From assembly GCA_015832175.1 (NCBI GenBank), contig WJXW01000014.1, positions 1-64,000 of the forward strand: a stretch of DNA of 64,000 nt, in the 5' to 3' direction. Shown here one piece after another: positions 1 to 10,100 of the stretch. The notes under the pieces are model-generated. The model searched no databases. It was not told where the DNA came from and worked only from the letters and a program-made list of their open reading frames with translations. The DNA comes from Paraphaeosphaeria minitans (Eukaryota > Ascomycota > Dothideomycetes > Pleosporales > Didymosphaeriaceae). A program made the position numbers and the translations under genes. Each line of letters starts with the position of its first letter. The stretch's first letter is position 1.

Positions 1-107
1 CCCTAACCCTAACCCTAACCCTAACCCTAACCCTAACCCTAACCCTAACCCTAACCCTAACCCTAACCCTAACCCTAACCCTAACCCTAACCCTAACCCT
101 AACCCTA
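1..107. repeat. Telomeric repeat array (CCCTAA)n
   Basis: Seventeen perfect CCCTAA units followed by CCCTA, then non-telomeric sequence. This is the C-rich strand of a TTAGGG telomere read 5' to 3' from the chromosome end inwards, so the window starts at the physical end. No variant units are present. Confidence 0.99.
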
Positions 108-369
108 CGCACCAGCGGTTCTTCCCATCCCGACGGGCCCACCCACCCCACCTCTCCCTTGCACTCACGAACGGGTTTCCTATCCTACCTCTCCTATACA
201 CTTATAAACGGGTTTCCTATTCTACCTCAAGATTTTTCCCTACTTTAACTCCCTTTAACTTATATTAGTATACTCCTTATCTAGTTATAATATTATATCT
301 CTTTTCTAAAAAAGTCCTAACTTTTCTCTACTATATAAAGTTTTATAATAAGAAGCTTATTCTTCTCTC
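108..369. other. Telomere-junction sequence with a short duplicated motif
   Basis: The first 75 bases are C-rich. A motif beginning acgggtttcctat occurs twice, near 171 and near 208, followed each time by a pyrimidine-rich stretch. No reading frame is seen. The part from about 210 on is related to sequence at 24491-24660, which starts the second unit of the internal subtelomeric repeat. Confidence 0.6.
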
Positions 370-1371
370 CTTACTAAGTTTGTTTTATAGTATAACTAAT
401 AACTTTAAACAACATTTAATAAGTCCATCCTATATTACTCTACATAACTTTATTTTACTTTATATAGCTTTATACCACTTTATATAACATTTAATAACTT
501 CACCTTACATCCCTTTATAGAAAGTTATGTTACTTTATATCACTTTATACAACTTAACACTACTTTATAAACCTTTATAAAATATTTAATAACTGTACCT
601 TATACTATTTTATAGAAAGTTATATAGTATTATATAGCTTTATATTACTTTATTACAATTTATATCACTTTATATAACTTTATTAAATATCTAATAACTT
701 TACCATATATCACTTTATATAGCTTTATAGTAATTTATATCACTTTATATAACTTAATACAACCTTATATAACTTTACTTTATATTACTTTATATACCTT
801 TATATTACTTTATAATAATTTATATCCCTTTATATAACTTAATACAACCTTATATAACTTTATAAAATATTTAATAACTTTACTACATATTACTTTATAT
901 AGCTTTATGTCCCTTTATAATAATTTATATCCTTTTATATAACTTAACACGACCTTATATACCTGTATAGAATAGTTAATAACTTTACCTTATATTACTT
1001 TTTAAAAAGTTATATTACTTTATATTTTCTATAACTTTAGAAATATATATTTTCCCTTTAATAAAAAATAACCCTTTAGTTTTTTTTTCTTAATTTTATA
1101 ATAACTAGAAATTATTTATTATCTACTACATAGTTTAGTAATTTAGTTTTATTATTTATAAGTCCTACTTCTACTTATAAATACTACTACTTTAATAATT
1201 TCTTTTATATTCTCTTTTTAATAGAAATATAAATTATTAATATAAAATTAAATTTAGTTTCACTCTAGTAGTTATATAATACTATTAGTATAAACTATTT
1301 AAAGTAAAACTTATGATTACTAAATAAGTAAAAATTATTATAAGTATATAAAAAAGTATACTACTATTTAA
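370..1371. repeat. Telomere-adjacent A+T-rich subtelomeric repeat, copy 1
   Basis: Extremely A+T-rich sequence built from degenerate short units such as actttatatagcttta and ttaataactttacc. No coding frame is seen. Almost the whole segment recurs at about 23456-24480, in the same order and with scattered substitutions. The homology stops near 1371, about nine bases before the TLH unit begins. Confidence 0.85.
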
Positions 1372-1679
1372 TAACTAGTGGTAAAGTTTATAAAAAAGTA
1401 GAAATATAGTTTAATTATAATTTTATTAAATTCTAATAAGTTATAAGATAGTATCAATACTAGTACTTAGGTTTTTAGAAATTTACTTATTTTATACAAT
1501 TCCTAAACTCTTCTAGAAGACTCTAGTTTCTATTTTTTCTATAATTTCTAAAACTTACATCCTATTATACTAATATATAGTAAAGTAAAATAAAATCTAT
1601 AATAGATAGGCTAACTCTACTATAATATGTACAAAGTGAGATTTTTTAAAAAATAGAAGTAAAGTACTATATTCTAGGC

Positions 1680-4600
1680 CTAATTCTTCTCTTTAAGTTT
1701 TATAATAACTCTTATAGCTACTACCATTGCATTACTAAGAAATTCGCCCCAGATACGTTCACAATGGCGCTGTCCAAGCCATACCTGGTACGCCTGGCAC
1801 GAAACCTCGCACTCGCCCTGGAACCCGCACTGCCGAATGATCTCAAGCCCATCCGCAATCCCCGTTGCTGCCCTGGCCACAGGAATCACAATGTTCGGCC
1901 ACTGGCACGAGTTCGCGACGTCCTGCCCTGTCGCGCACCACTTCTGGCTCACCCAGCACCTTCGACAGCTGTGGCAGTTCCCAGCGTCGCGCACCCCTCG
2001 CCGGAACTCGTCCATGTCCCTCCCCATCATCATGGGCTGCGCCGTGCACAGCATCGTTCTGTGCTCTTGCCAGCCTGCCCGCCCCAGCACCCAGCATATC
2101 GCACACCCGGCCCGCAGCTCGTCCATGCTTGCCTCCACCTCTTGCCACTCACTCGCCGCGAGCGACTGGGCCTGCTGCCACTCGATCCGGCCCTCACCGC
2201 ATCGATCGCACCCAGCCGAGTCCATGTCACTGCACACTACCCGCTGCCCATCCATGTACTCGCTCATCTTCCCGCGCCGGCAGCCTTCGCTCTCGATGAA
2301 CATGCCCATCGCGCACACGTCCACCGACGCTCCACCCTCCCGGATTCGCCTCTCCACCTCACCTGGCTCGACGATGATGACCGAGTCCGCCACCTCGCCG
2401 CTACGCCCCGCACGCCCACTCTCCTGGCAGTAGTCGATCATGCTCCATGGCATGCCTACGTGCAAGACGAACACGATGCTGGGAAAGTTAACCCCAGTAC
2501 CGAGCGCTGATGTTGCCACGATGAGCCCGCCTTCGTCCAGCCAGCTGGCGAGGATCTCGGTTCGATCCAACTCGCCAGCGTGGTAGTGCTTGCAGCCCAG
2601 CGCCCCTGCCAGCATTTCGCATGCAGTCCTGCTGTGGCAGTAGATGACGCCTTTCTGGCCACCCCGCAGCTGTTCCTGCCGCCGTCGACACATGGCCAGT
2701 GCTGCCTCCATGGCCTTACCTCGCCCACACCACGACACGTAATACCGGATGTTGGGCCGCACCGTGCTGGCCCGGATGTAGGTGGCAGCTTGAATCAACA
2801 TGCTTCTACCCAACACCCCCTCCAGCACGGGCGGTAGCGTCGCCGTCAGCAGTACGATCGGGCATGCAAGCACGCGCAGATTCCGCAGCTTCGCCAGCTT
2901 CGGCCGCCAATGGCTGGAGGTGATGATGAGATGGCACTCGTCAATCACCACCCGCTGCAGCTGCTTCTTATCCTTCAGCGAGCTGGCATACTTCAGGAAC
3001 CCCGCGCCGCCGGCGACATCAGCACCAACCAGCATGACGGAGGCCGGGTTCGTCTCGTGGTTAACCCATTCCACGCAGTCGATACCGCGCGCGCGGATAC
3101 GCGTTGCCAGGTCCTCGATCAGCGCGCGGAACGGCACCACAACCACGGTCACGCCAGCATGGTCGAGGCAGGCCGGCACCATGAACAGCAGACTCTTGCC
3201 TCCACCTGTGGGGAGCACGACCACCAGCGGTGTCTGACCGTTCACCATAGCGAACATGGCCTGTTCCTGCTCGTCCGACTTGAACGATGCAGTAGCCTGG
3301 CCAAGTGCCTGCTGCATCGCTCTAGACATCGCACTCGCAGTGACACCCCCTGGTTTGGTTTTCTTCTGCGGCACGACCACGGCGAGATCATCTCTCCCTT
3401 TGTCTTGACCGTCTCCTTCTTCTTCCCATCGCCGCTTCCTGGCTGCACTGGGTCGTACCTCGTGCCCATCCACACCTAGAAACTCGTGCCAGCGCCGACT
3501 GAGCGGCCGGAAGGTCTCGATCGAACGCATGCTGAGATGCTTCACAATATCGATGGGCACGCTGTAGTTGGCCAGGCCGATCTTGGTCGTCCGCGCGCTC
3601 TGCAGCTCCAACGGGCTCTCACCGTCCTCGTCGACCTCGGGCTCTTCAATCTCACCCACCTCGTCTTGGTAACCCCGCCCAAACACATCCCCAACCACCT
3701 CCCGCCCAATCCCCACCGCCGTGTGTCGGTAGTCGAGCGTGTTCAGCGCCACCCCCAGGTGCTTGCCCGTCTCGCGCTTCAGCACCCGCGTCAGGTGATC
3801 CGTGTGCCACGGACCCTGCTCGTTGGCCCACAGGTAGTCGGTGAAGCTGCCGCCCAGCACCTCCACGGTCAGGTACTCTTCGAACGGCTGCACGTACGCC
3901 AGGTACACAACGAGCACCTGCGAGAGCCGCGAGGGCAGGAACCTTGGGATGACCTTGGGCTTGTCGAACTGCGACTGCGACTTGTAGTAACGGACCACCG
4001 TCATGATCTGTCCGTCCATCACGAAGAGGTTGCGGTCCTGCAGTGCTCCGTTGCGGAACCGCATCGACGTGATCTCGGTGCCCCGACCTGGCATTCCCTC
4101 GTCAATGTGGAGATTGGCAAGCTCCAGCTCCTTGAAGCGCTTGACACTGCGCAGGTACAGCTTCACGCGTGCAACGTTCCAAGTCCCATCTCCGGAGCGG
4201 AGCTTCCGACCCTGCTCGTCCTGCATCATCCGTTCGAGCATCCATCGCAAGCCATTCTCCAGGCCGTTGTTCCCGTGCGTGACAAAGGACATGCCGCGTC
4301 GTGTGCACGCGACATCGTCCTGAATCAGGTCGAGCCGGATCGGGAAACGCTGACCGGGACTGCGGACCCAGAGCAGCTCACCCCAGAGCAGGTCCTCCAG
4401 CTCGGTCAACAGTTCTTGGGCCATCAGCTGGAAATGGTGTATAACGATGGGTCTACCGTTGAGGTAGAAGATCTTCTTATCCTCTGACCAGAAGGCGTTG
4501 CCCGCGTTGCCGGTATTCATGCCGATGAACTTGCCATAGGCCAGCAGACTAAGCAGCTGGCTCGTCGGGCTGAAGGACCCGTCCGCTAGGAAGCGCTTTC

Positions 4601-6101
4601 TCAGGTCAAGATAGTGGTCACGTTCCACCAAGCCCTGCTGTTCCCGTTGCGCGGGCGGAAGTAGGTGTTCGACACTGATCACCCGAACGCAGTACACCAT
4701 CCCAGCCACTAGATACGAATAGTTCTTCGCGGTGCGCAGTCGACGTGTCTCTGAATCGAACCCAAGCACAGCAGCAAAGTGAACGAGCCCGCTCTCAAAC
4801 GGACTGCGGATGTAGGTCGTCATGATGAACGTACTAAGCATCCGGCGCACTAGGACGATGTGGCCGGCTTCGTCGTTGCTGTCCAGGGCCTCCCAGAGCA
4901 TGGTGGCCAGCAGCTTTTGGTCCTCTTTCCATGGGAACATCTCCCGCGCGTCCTTCATGGGATCAACTTTGACTCGGCGACCTGTGTGGGCCTCGGGCGG
5001 GCTCTCATCACTGCAGTCGCTGCTGCTGCCGTCGCCGTCGCTGCTGTCGTCGGTGCTGCTGCCCTCGCTACTCTCCGTGTCCTCGCTCTCCTTGTCCGCT
5101 TCTTCGGCGGCGACGATACGTAGGACATAGCACACGAACATCACAATGTACCCAGCATAGCGCGCCTGGCTCTCTGGGTTCTGCAGTCGGGCTATCGGCT
5201 GCTGGTGGATCTCGTTGGCCTGCGCACTCTTCACCCATCGTCGGGTCTCACGTGGTAGCGAGGACAGCCCTCGGACGCTCTGCTCCACCAGCTGCTCCAC
5301 AGCCCGCGCGGCCTTCTGCAGCTTGGGCTCGTCCCGGCGCGGCAGCCGGATCGCGTGGGCAAGGTGCACGCAGTTGCGGTTCGCAAAGTGCTCTGGCCAC
5401 TCTGTAAACTTCCACCAGCCTGTCTTGTCTGTCTTTGCGACTTCTGCATCCATCACCTGCTCTTGCCGCTTCCTCTCCTCCTGCGTTCGCGCGTACTCTG
5501 CCAGAATGTCTTCCACCTCTTCTTTATGCGCCCTAGCGTCTGCTCCGCTGTCCGCTACATCGGGGACGCAAACTACAAAGTACCGCTGCCGTCCTGAAGC
5601 GGGGAAGAAAGACTGCATCTTTACCTTCTGGTAGAGCGCATCTGATCCCGTCTTGAACGCTAACCCATGACTGTTGCAGTGTAGTCGTATCTGGCCCTTG
5701 TTTCGCGTAAGATAGCTGCATGCTGGCTGCTTGCATTGGAAGCCGTCCAACGGCGCTCCTAGGACCTGGATTGGCGGTCCGCCAGCGTCTGGTAGCGTAA
5801 CGCTGCCCAGCCCTTGTCTTCTCAAAAGAGCGCAGCTTTCAATGAATTTCCTCCGTTCGTTAACTGGTACACTATGCTTTTGACGGAGATGTACATCGAG
5901 ATTTTCTATGCCGGCTTTGTGCTCGCTGCAGCAAAGCACGCCGTACTCCTTAACAAAATGAATATACTTTTGTATATTAGCTTGCGCTAAGTTTTCTCCT
6001 GCTAGTTGCTGTTGCTGCTGAGAGTTCTGTTGATGTGGTGATGTTAGTACTCTGTTAGCTGGGCTTGACGCGGAAGCTCGAGCGTCCCAGCAGAACTCCA
6101 T
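1680..6101 (-). CDS. Telomere-linked RecQ-type helicase (TLH), copy 1
   Basis: 1473 residues, no intron. An in-frame TAA lies nine bases upstream of the ATG, so this is the earliest start; the stop is TAG at 1680-1682. Domains: Gln-rich stretch (24-33); Cys/His finger (C57/C58, H71, H76); C2H2 finger (C123, C128, H141, H145); acidic Ser-rich linker (about 333-370); tyrosine-recombinase-like region (about 640-850). The RecQ core has motif 0 near 940, LPTGGGKS 963-970, DECH 1054-1057, TATLPP 1086-1091, TGVNFP 1202-1207 and QESGRAGR 1226-1233. A four-Cys zinc site follows (C1274, C1290, C1298, C1301), then a Cys-rich tail. Known TLH proteins are subtelomeric SF2 DNA helicases thought to act in telomere maintenance or recombination; activity here is inferred from intact motifs. 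Transcription runs toward the telomere. The protein is identical to copy 2. Confidence 0.95.
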   Translation of the reverse strand: MEFCWDARASASSPANRVLTSPHQQNSQQQQQLAGENLAQANIQKYIHFVKEYGVLCCSEHKAGIENLDVHLRQKHSVPVNERRKFIESCALLRRQGLGSVTLPDAGGPPIQVLGAPLDGFQCKQPACSYLTRNKGQIRLHCNSHGLAFKTGSDALYQKVKMQSFFPASGRQRYFVVCVPDVADSGADARAHKEEVEDILAEYARTQEERKRQEQVMDAEVAKTDKTGWWKFTEWPEHFANRNCVHLAHAIRLPRRDEPKLQKAARAVEQLVEQSVRGLSSLPRETRRWVKSAQANEIHQQPIARLQNPESQARYAGYIVMFVCYVLRIVAAEEADKESEDTESSEGSSTDDSSDGDGSSSDCSDESPPEAHTGRRVKVDPMKDAREMFPWKEDQKLLATMLWEALDSNDEAGHIVLVRRMLSTFIMTTYIRSPFESGLVHFAAVLGFDSETRRLRTAKNYSYLVAGMVYCVRVISVEHLLPPAQREQQGLVERDHYLDLRKRFLADGSFSPTSQLLSLLAYGKFIGMNTGNAGNAFWSEDKKIFYLNGRPIVIHHFQLMAQELLTELEDLLWGELLWVRSPGQRFPIRLDLIQDDVACTRRGMSFVTHGNNGLENGLRWMLERMMQDEQGRKLRSGDGTWNVARVKLYLRSVKRFKELELANLHIDEGMPGRGTEITSMRFRNGALQDRNLFVMDGQIMTVVRYYKSQSQFDKPKVIPRFLPSRLSQVLVVYLAYVQPFEEYLTVEVLGGSFTDYLWANEQGPWHTDHLTRVLKRETGKHLGVALNTLDYRHTAVGIGREVVGDVFGRGYQDEVGEIEEPEVDEDGESPLELQSARTTKIGLANYSVPIDIVKHLSMRSIETFRPLSRRWHEFLGVDGHEVRPSAARKRRWEEEGDGQDKGRDDLAVVVPQKKTKPGGVTASAMSRAMQQALGQATASFKSDEQEQAMFAMVNGQTPLVVVLPTGGGKSLLFMVPACLDHAGVTVVVVPFRALIEDLATRIRARGIDCVEWVNHETNPASVMLVGADVAGGAGFLKYASSLKDKKQLQRVVIDECHLIITSSHWRPKLAKLRNLRVLACPIVLLTATLPPVLEGVLGRSMLIQAATYIRASTVRPNIRYYVSWCGRGKAMEAALAMCRRRQEQLRGGQKGVIYCHSRTACEMLAGALGCKHYHAGELDRTEILASWLDEGGLIVATSALGTGVNFPSIVFVLHVGMPWSMIDYCQESGRAGRSGEVADSVIIVEPGEVERRIREGGASVDVCAMGMFIESEGCRRGKMSEYMDGQRVVCSDMDSAGCDRCGEGRIEWQQAQSLAASEWQEVEASMDELRAGCAICWVLGRAGWQEHRTMLCTAQPMMMGRDMDEFRRGVRDAGNCHSCRRCWVSQKWCATGQDVANSCQWPNIVIPVARAATGIADGLEIIRQCGFQGECEVSCQAYQVWLGQRHCERIWGEFLSNAMVVAIRVIIKLKEKN

Positions 6102-6369
6102 CGCGAATTAGTAGTAAAAAGTAATGGCTAAACCCTGCGCCACCACCATCCTATTTTGTGAATAAGAGATGGTAGATTAGTATAAGAGGTTACGTTGAGA
6201 TGAATTAGAATGAGAAAGAAATAGAAATAGCTGGGGAATAGGATTGTTTCTGCCCCTAGTCTAACGCGTTTCTGGTATCAAATCCTACCTAATTCGTTAA
6301 CTCTAACCCTAACGCTAAGCCAATCTTAGCGCGTCTGTGACCACCGACGCCTCTTCCTCTTGGGTAGGT
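6102..6369 (-). promoter_or_regulatory. TLH 5' flank with telomere-like motif
   Basis: 268-bp upstream region of copy 1, present in three nearly identical copies (again at 6839-7106 and 11826-12093). It carries a telomere-like block, CTAACCCTAACGCTAA, at 6303-6318 and ends TTGGGTAGGT. A CCAAT pentamer lies near 6320 on the plus strand. Transcription start and promoter elements are not defined by sequence alone. Position makes it the likely TLH promoter. Confidence 0.6.
6303..6318. repeat. Short interstitial telomere-like motif
   Basis: CTAACCCTAACGCTAA: one exact CCCTAA unit flanked by near-units. It is repeated at 7040-7055 and 12027-12042 because it lies in the duplicated TLH 5' flank. Confidence 0.75.
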
Positions 6370-6838
6370 AGAGCGCATCTGATCCCGTCTTGAACGCTAA
6401 CCCATGACTGTTGCAGTGTAGTCGTATCTGGCCCTTGTTTCGCGTAAGATAGCTGCATGCTGGCTGCTTGCATTGGAAGCCGTCCAACGGCGCTCCTAGG
6501 ACCTGGATTGGCGGTCCGCCAGCGTCTGGTAGCGTAACGCTGCCCAGCCCTTGTCTTCTCAAAAGAGCGCAGCTTTCAATGAATTTCCTCCGTTCGTTAA
6601 CTGGTACACTATGCTTTTGACGGAGATGTACATCGAGATTTTCTATGCCGGCTTTGTGCTCGCTGCAGCAAAGCACGCCGTACTCCTTAACAAAATGAAT
6701 ATACTTTTGTATATTAGCTTGCGCTAAGTTTTCTCCTGCTAGTTGCTGTTGCTGCTGAGAGTTCTGTTGATGTGGTGATGTTAGTACTCTGTTAGCTGGG
6801 CTTGACGCGGAAGCTCGAGCGTCCCAGCAGAACTCCAT
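6326..6838 (-). pseudogene. 5' fragment of TLH gene
   Basis: The first 157 residues match intact TLH exactly (Gln-rich N-terminus and both Cys/His fingers). The frame then runs out of the duplicate at about 6367 into the flank of copy 1 and ends after 13 unrelated residues, 170 codons in all. It retains a complete TLH 5' flank, so it could be transcribed and yield a finger-only peptide. Expression is not shown by the sequence; most likely it is a duplication remnant. Confidence 0.85.
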
Positions 6839-7106
6839 CGCGAATTAGTAGTAAAAAGTAATGGCTAAACCCTGCGCCACCACCATCCTATTTTGTGAAT
6901 AAGAGATGGTAGATTAGTATAAGAGGTTACGTTGAGATGAATTAGAATGAGAAAGAAATAGAAATAGCTGGGGAATAGGATTGTTTCTGCCCCTAGTCTA
7001 ACGCGTTTCTGGTATCAAATCCTACCTAATTCGTTAACTCTAACCCTAACGCTAAGCCAATCTTAGCGCGTCTGTGACCACCGACGCCTCTTCCTCTTGG
7101 GTAGGT
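6367..7106 (-). repeat. Truncated TLH unit (5' end only)
   Basis: A 740-bp duplicate of 5630-6369 (offset 737) placed between the two complete units. It holds the first 157 codons and the 5' flank. Both edges fall at the tetramer GGTA or its GGT core shared with the neighbouring segments. It carries T at 6530, as copy 1 does at 5793, whereas copy 2 has C at 11517. Confidence 0.93.
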
Positions 7107-10100
7107 AAAGTTTATAAAAAAGTAGAAATATAGTTTAATTATAATTTTATTAAATTCTAATAAGTTATAAGATAGTATCAATACTAGTACTTAGGTTTTT
7201 AGAAATTTACTTATTTTATACAATTCCTAAACTCTTCTAGAAGACTCTAGTTTCTATTTTTTCTATAATTTCTAAAACTTACATCCTATTATACTAATAT
7301 ATAGTAAAGTAAAATAAAATCTATAATAGATAGGCTAACTCTACTATAATATGTACAAAGTGAGATTTTTTAAAAAATAGAAGTAAAGTACTATATTCTA
7401 GGCCTAATTCTTCTCTTTAAGTTTTATAATAACTCTTATAGCTACTACCATTGCATTACTAAGAAATTCGCCCCAGATACGTTCACAATGGCGCTGTCCA
7501 AGCCATACCTGGTACGCCTGGCACGAAACCTCGCACTCGCCCTGGAACCCGCACTGCCGAATGATCTCAAGCCCATCCGCAATCCCCGTTGCTGCCCTGG
7601 CCACAGGAATCACAATGTTCGGCCACTGGCACGAGTTCGCGACGTCCTGCCCTGTCGCGCACCACTTCTGGCTCACCCAGCACCTTCGACAGCTGTGGCA
7701 GTTCCCAGCGTCGCGCACCCCTCGCCGGAACTCGTCCATGTCCCTCCCCATCATCATGGGCTGCGCCGTGCACAGCATCGTTCTGTGCTCTTGCCAGCCT
7801 GCCCGCCCCAGCACCCAGCATATCGCACACCCGGCCCGCAGCTCGTCCATGCTTGCCTCCACCTCTTGCCACTCACTCGCCGCGAGCGACTGGGCCTGCT
7901 GCCACTCGATCCGGCCCTCACCGCATCGATCGCACCCAGCCGAGTCCATGTCACTGCACACTACCCGCTGCCCATCCATGTACTCGCTCATCTTCCCGCG
8001 CCGGCAGCCTTCGCTCTCGATGAACATGCCCATCGCGCACACGTCCACCGACGCTCCACCCTCCCGGATTCGCCTCTCCACCTCACCTGGCTCGACGATG
8101 ATGACCGAGTCCGCCACCTCGCCGCTACGCCCCGCACGCCCACTCTCCTGGCAGTAGTCGATCATGCTCCATGGCATGCCTACGTGCAAGACGAACACGA
8201 TGCTGGGAAAGTTAACCCCAGTACCGAGCGCTGATGTTGCCACGATGAGCCCGCCTTCGTCCAGCCAGCTGGCGAGGATCTCGGTTCGATCCAACTCGCC
8301 AGCGTGGTAGTGCTTGCAGCCCAGCGCCCCTGCCAGCATTTCGCATGCAGTCCTGCTGTGGCAGTAGATGACGCCTTTCTGGCCACCCCGCAGCTGTTCC
8401 TGCCGCCGTCGACACATGGCCAGTGCTGCCTCCATGGCCTTACCTCGCCCACACCACGACACGTAATACCGGATGTTGGGCCGCACCGTGCTGGCCCGGA
8501 TGTAGGTGGCAGCTTGAATCAACATGCTTCTACCCAACACCCCCTCCAGCACGGGCGGTAGCGTCGCCGTCAGCAGTACGATCGGGCATGCAAGCACGCG
8601 CAGATTCCGCAGCTTCGCCAGCTTCGGCCGCCAATGGCTGGAGGTGATGATGAGATGGCACTCGTCAATCACCACCCGCTGCAGCTGCTTCTTATCCTTC
8701 AGCGAGCTGGCATACTTCAGGAACCCCGCGCCGCCGGCGACATCAGCACCAACCAGCATGACGGAGGCCGGGTTCGTCTCGTGGTTAACCCATTCCACGC
8801 AGTCGATACCGCGCGCGCGGATACGCGTTGCCAGGTCCTCGATCAGCGCGCGGAACGGCACCACAACCACGGTCACGCCAGCATGGTCGAGGCAGGCCGG
8901 CACCATGAACAGCAGACTCTTGCCTCCACCTGTGGGGAGCACGACCACCAGCGGTGTCTGACCGTTCACCATAGCGAACATGGCCTGTTCCTGCTCGTCC
9001 GACTTGAACGATGCAGTAGCCTGGCCAAGTGCCTGCTGCATCGCTCTAGACATCGCACTCGCAGTGACACCCCCTGGTTTGGTTTTCTTCTGCGGCACGA
9101 CCACGGCGAGATCATCTCTCCCTTTGTCTTGACCGTCTCCTTCTTCTTCCCATCGCCGCTTCCTGGCTGCACTGGGTCGTACCTCGTGCCCATCCACACC
9201 TAGAAACTCGTGCCAGCGCCGACTGAGCGGCCGGAAGGTCTCGATCGAACGCATGCTGAGATGCTTCACAATATCGATGGGCACGCTGTAGTTGGCCAGG
9301 CCGATCTTGGTCGTCCGCGCGCTCTGCAGCTCCAACGGGCTCTCACCGTCCTCGTCGACCTCGGGCTCTTCAATCTCACCCACCTCGTCTTGGTAACCCC
9401 GCCCAAACACATCCCCAACCACCTCCCGCCCAATCCCCACCGCCGTGTGTCGGTAGTCGAGCGTGTTCAGCGCCACCCCCAGGTGCTTGCCCGTCTCGCG
9501 CTTCAGCACCCGCGTCAGGTGATCCGTGTGCCACGGACCCTGCTCGTTGGCCCACAGGTAGTCGGTGAAGCTGCCGCCCAGCACCTCCACGGTCAGGTAC
9601 TCTTCGAACGGCTGCACGTACGCCAGGTACACAACGAGCACCTGCGAGAGCCGCGAGGGCAGGAACCTTGGGATGACCTTGGGCTTGTCGAACTGCGACT
9701 GCGACTTGTAGTAACGGACCACCGTCATGATCTGTCCGTCCATCACGAAGAGGTTGCGGTCCTGCAGTGCTCCGTTGCGGAACCGCATCGACGTGATCTC
9801 GGTGCCCCGACCTGGCATTCCCTCGTCAATGTGGAGATTGGCAAGCTCCAGCTCCTTGAAGCGCTTGACACTGCGCAGGTACAGCTTCACGCGTGCAACG
9901 TTCCAAGTCCCATCTCCGGAGCGGAGCTTCCGACCCTGCTCGTCCTGCATCATCCGTTCGAGCATCCATCGCAAGCCATTCTCCAGGCCGTTGTTCCCGT
10001 GCGTGACAAAGGACATGCCGCGTCGTGTGCACGCGACATCGTCCTGAATCAGGTCGAGCCGGATCGGGAAACGCTGACCGGGACTGCGGACCCAGAGCAG

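Larger units (their letters stand above)
1380..6369 (-). repeat. TLH repeat unit 1 (complete)
   Basis: Complete helicase unit of 4990 bp: about 300 bp of A+T-rich 3' flank, the 4.4-kb gene and 268 bp of 5' flank. It is repeated 5724 bp further on at 7104-12093. The limits are those of the duplicated block: it starts GGTAAAG at 1380 and ends TTGGGTAGGT at 6369. The gene body is clearly more GC-rich than either neighbour and shows no RIP decay. Confidence 0.93.

Noticed and set aside
1764..5634. Many plus-strand open frames of 80-333 codons inside the TLH gene (repeated at 7488-11358)
   Set aside because: They lie antisense to a well-supported 1473-codon gene of high GC content, show no domains, and exist because GC-rich coding DNA has few stops on the opposite strand.
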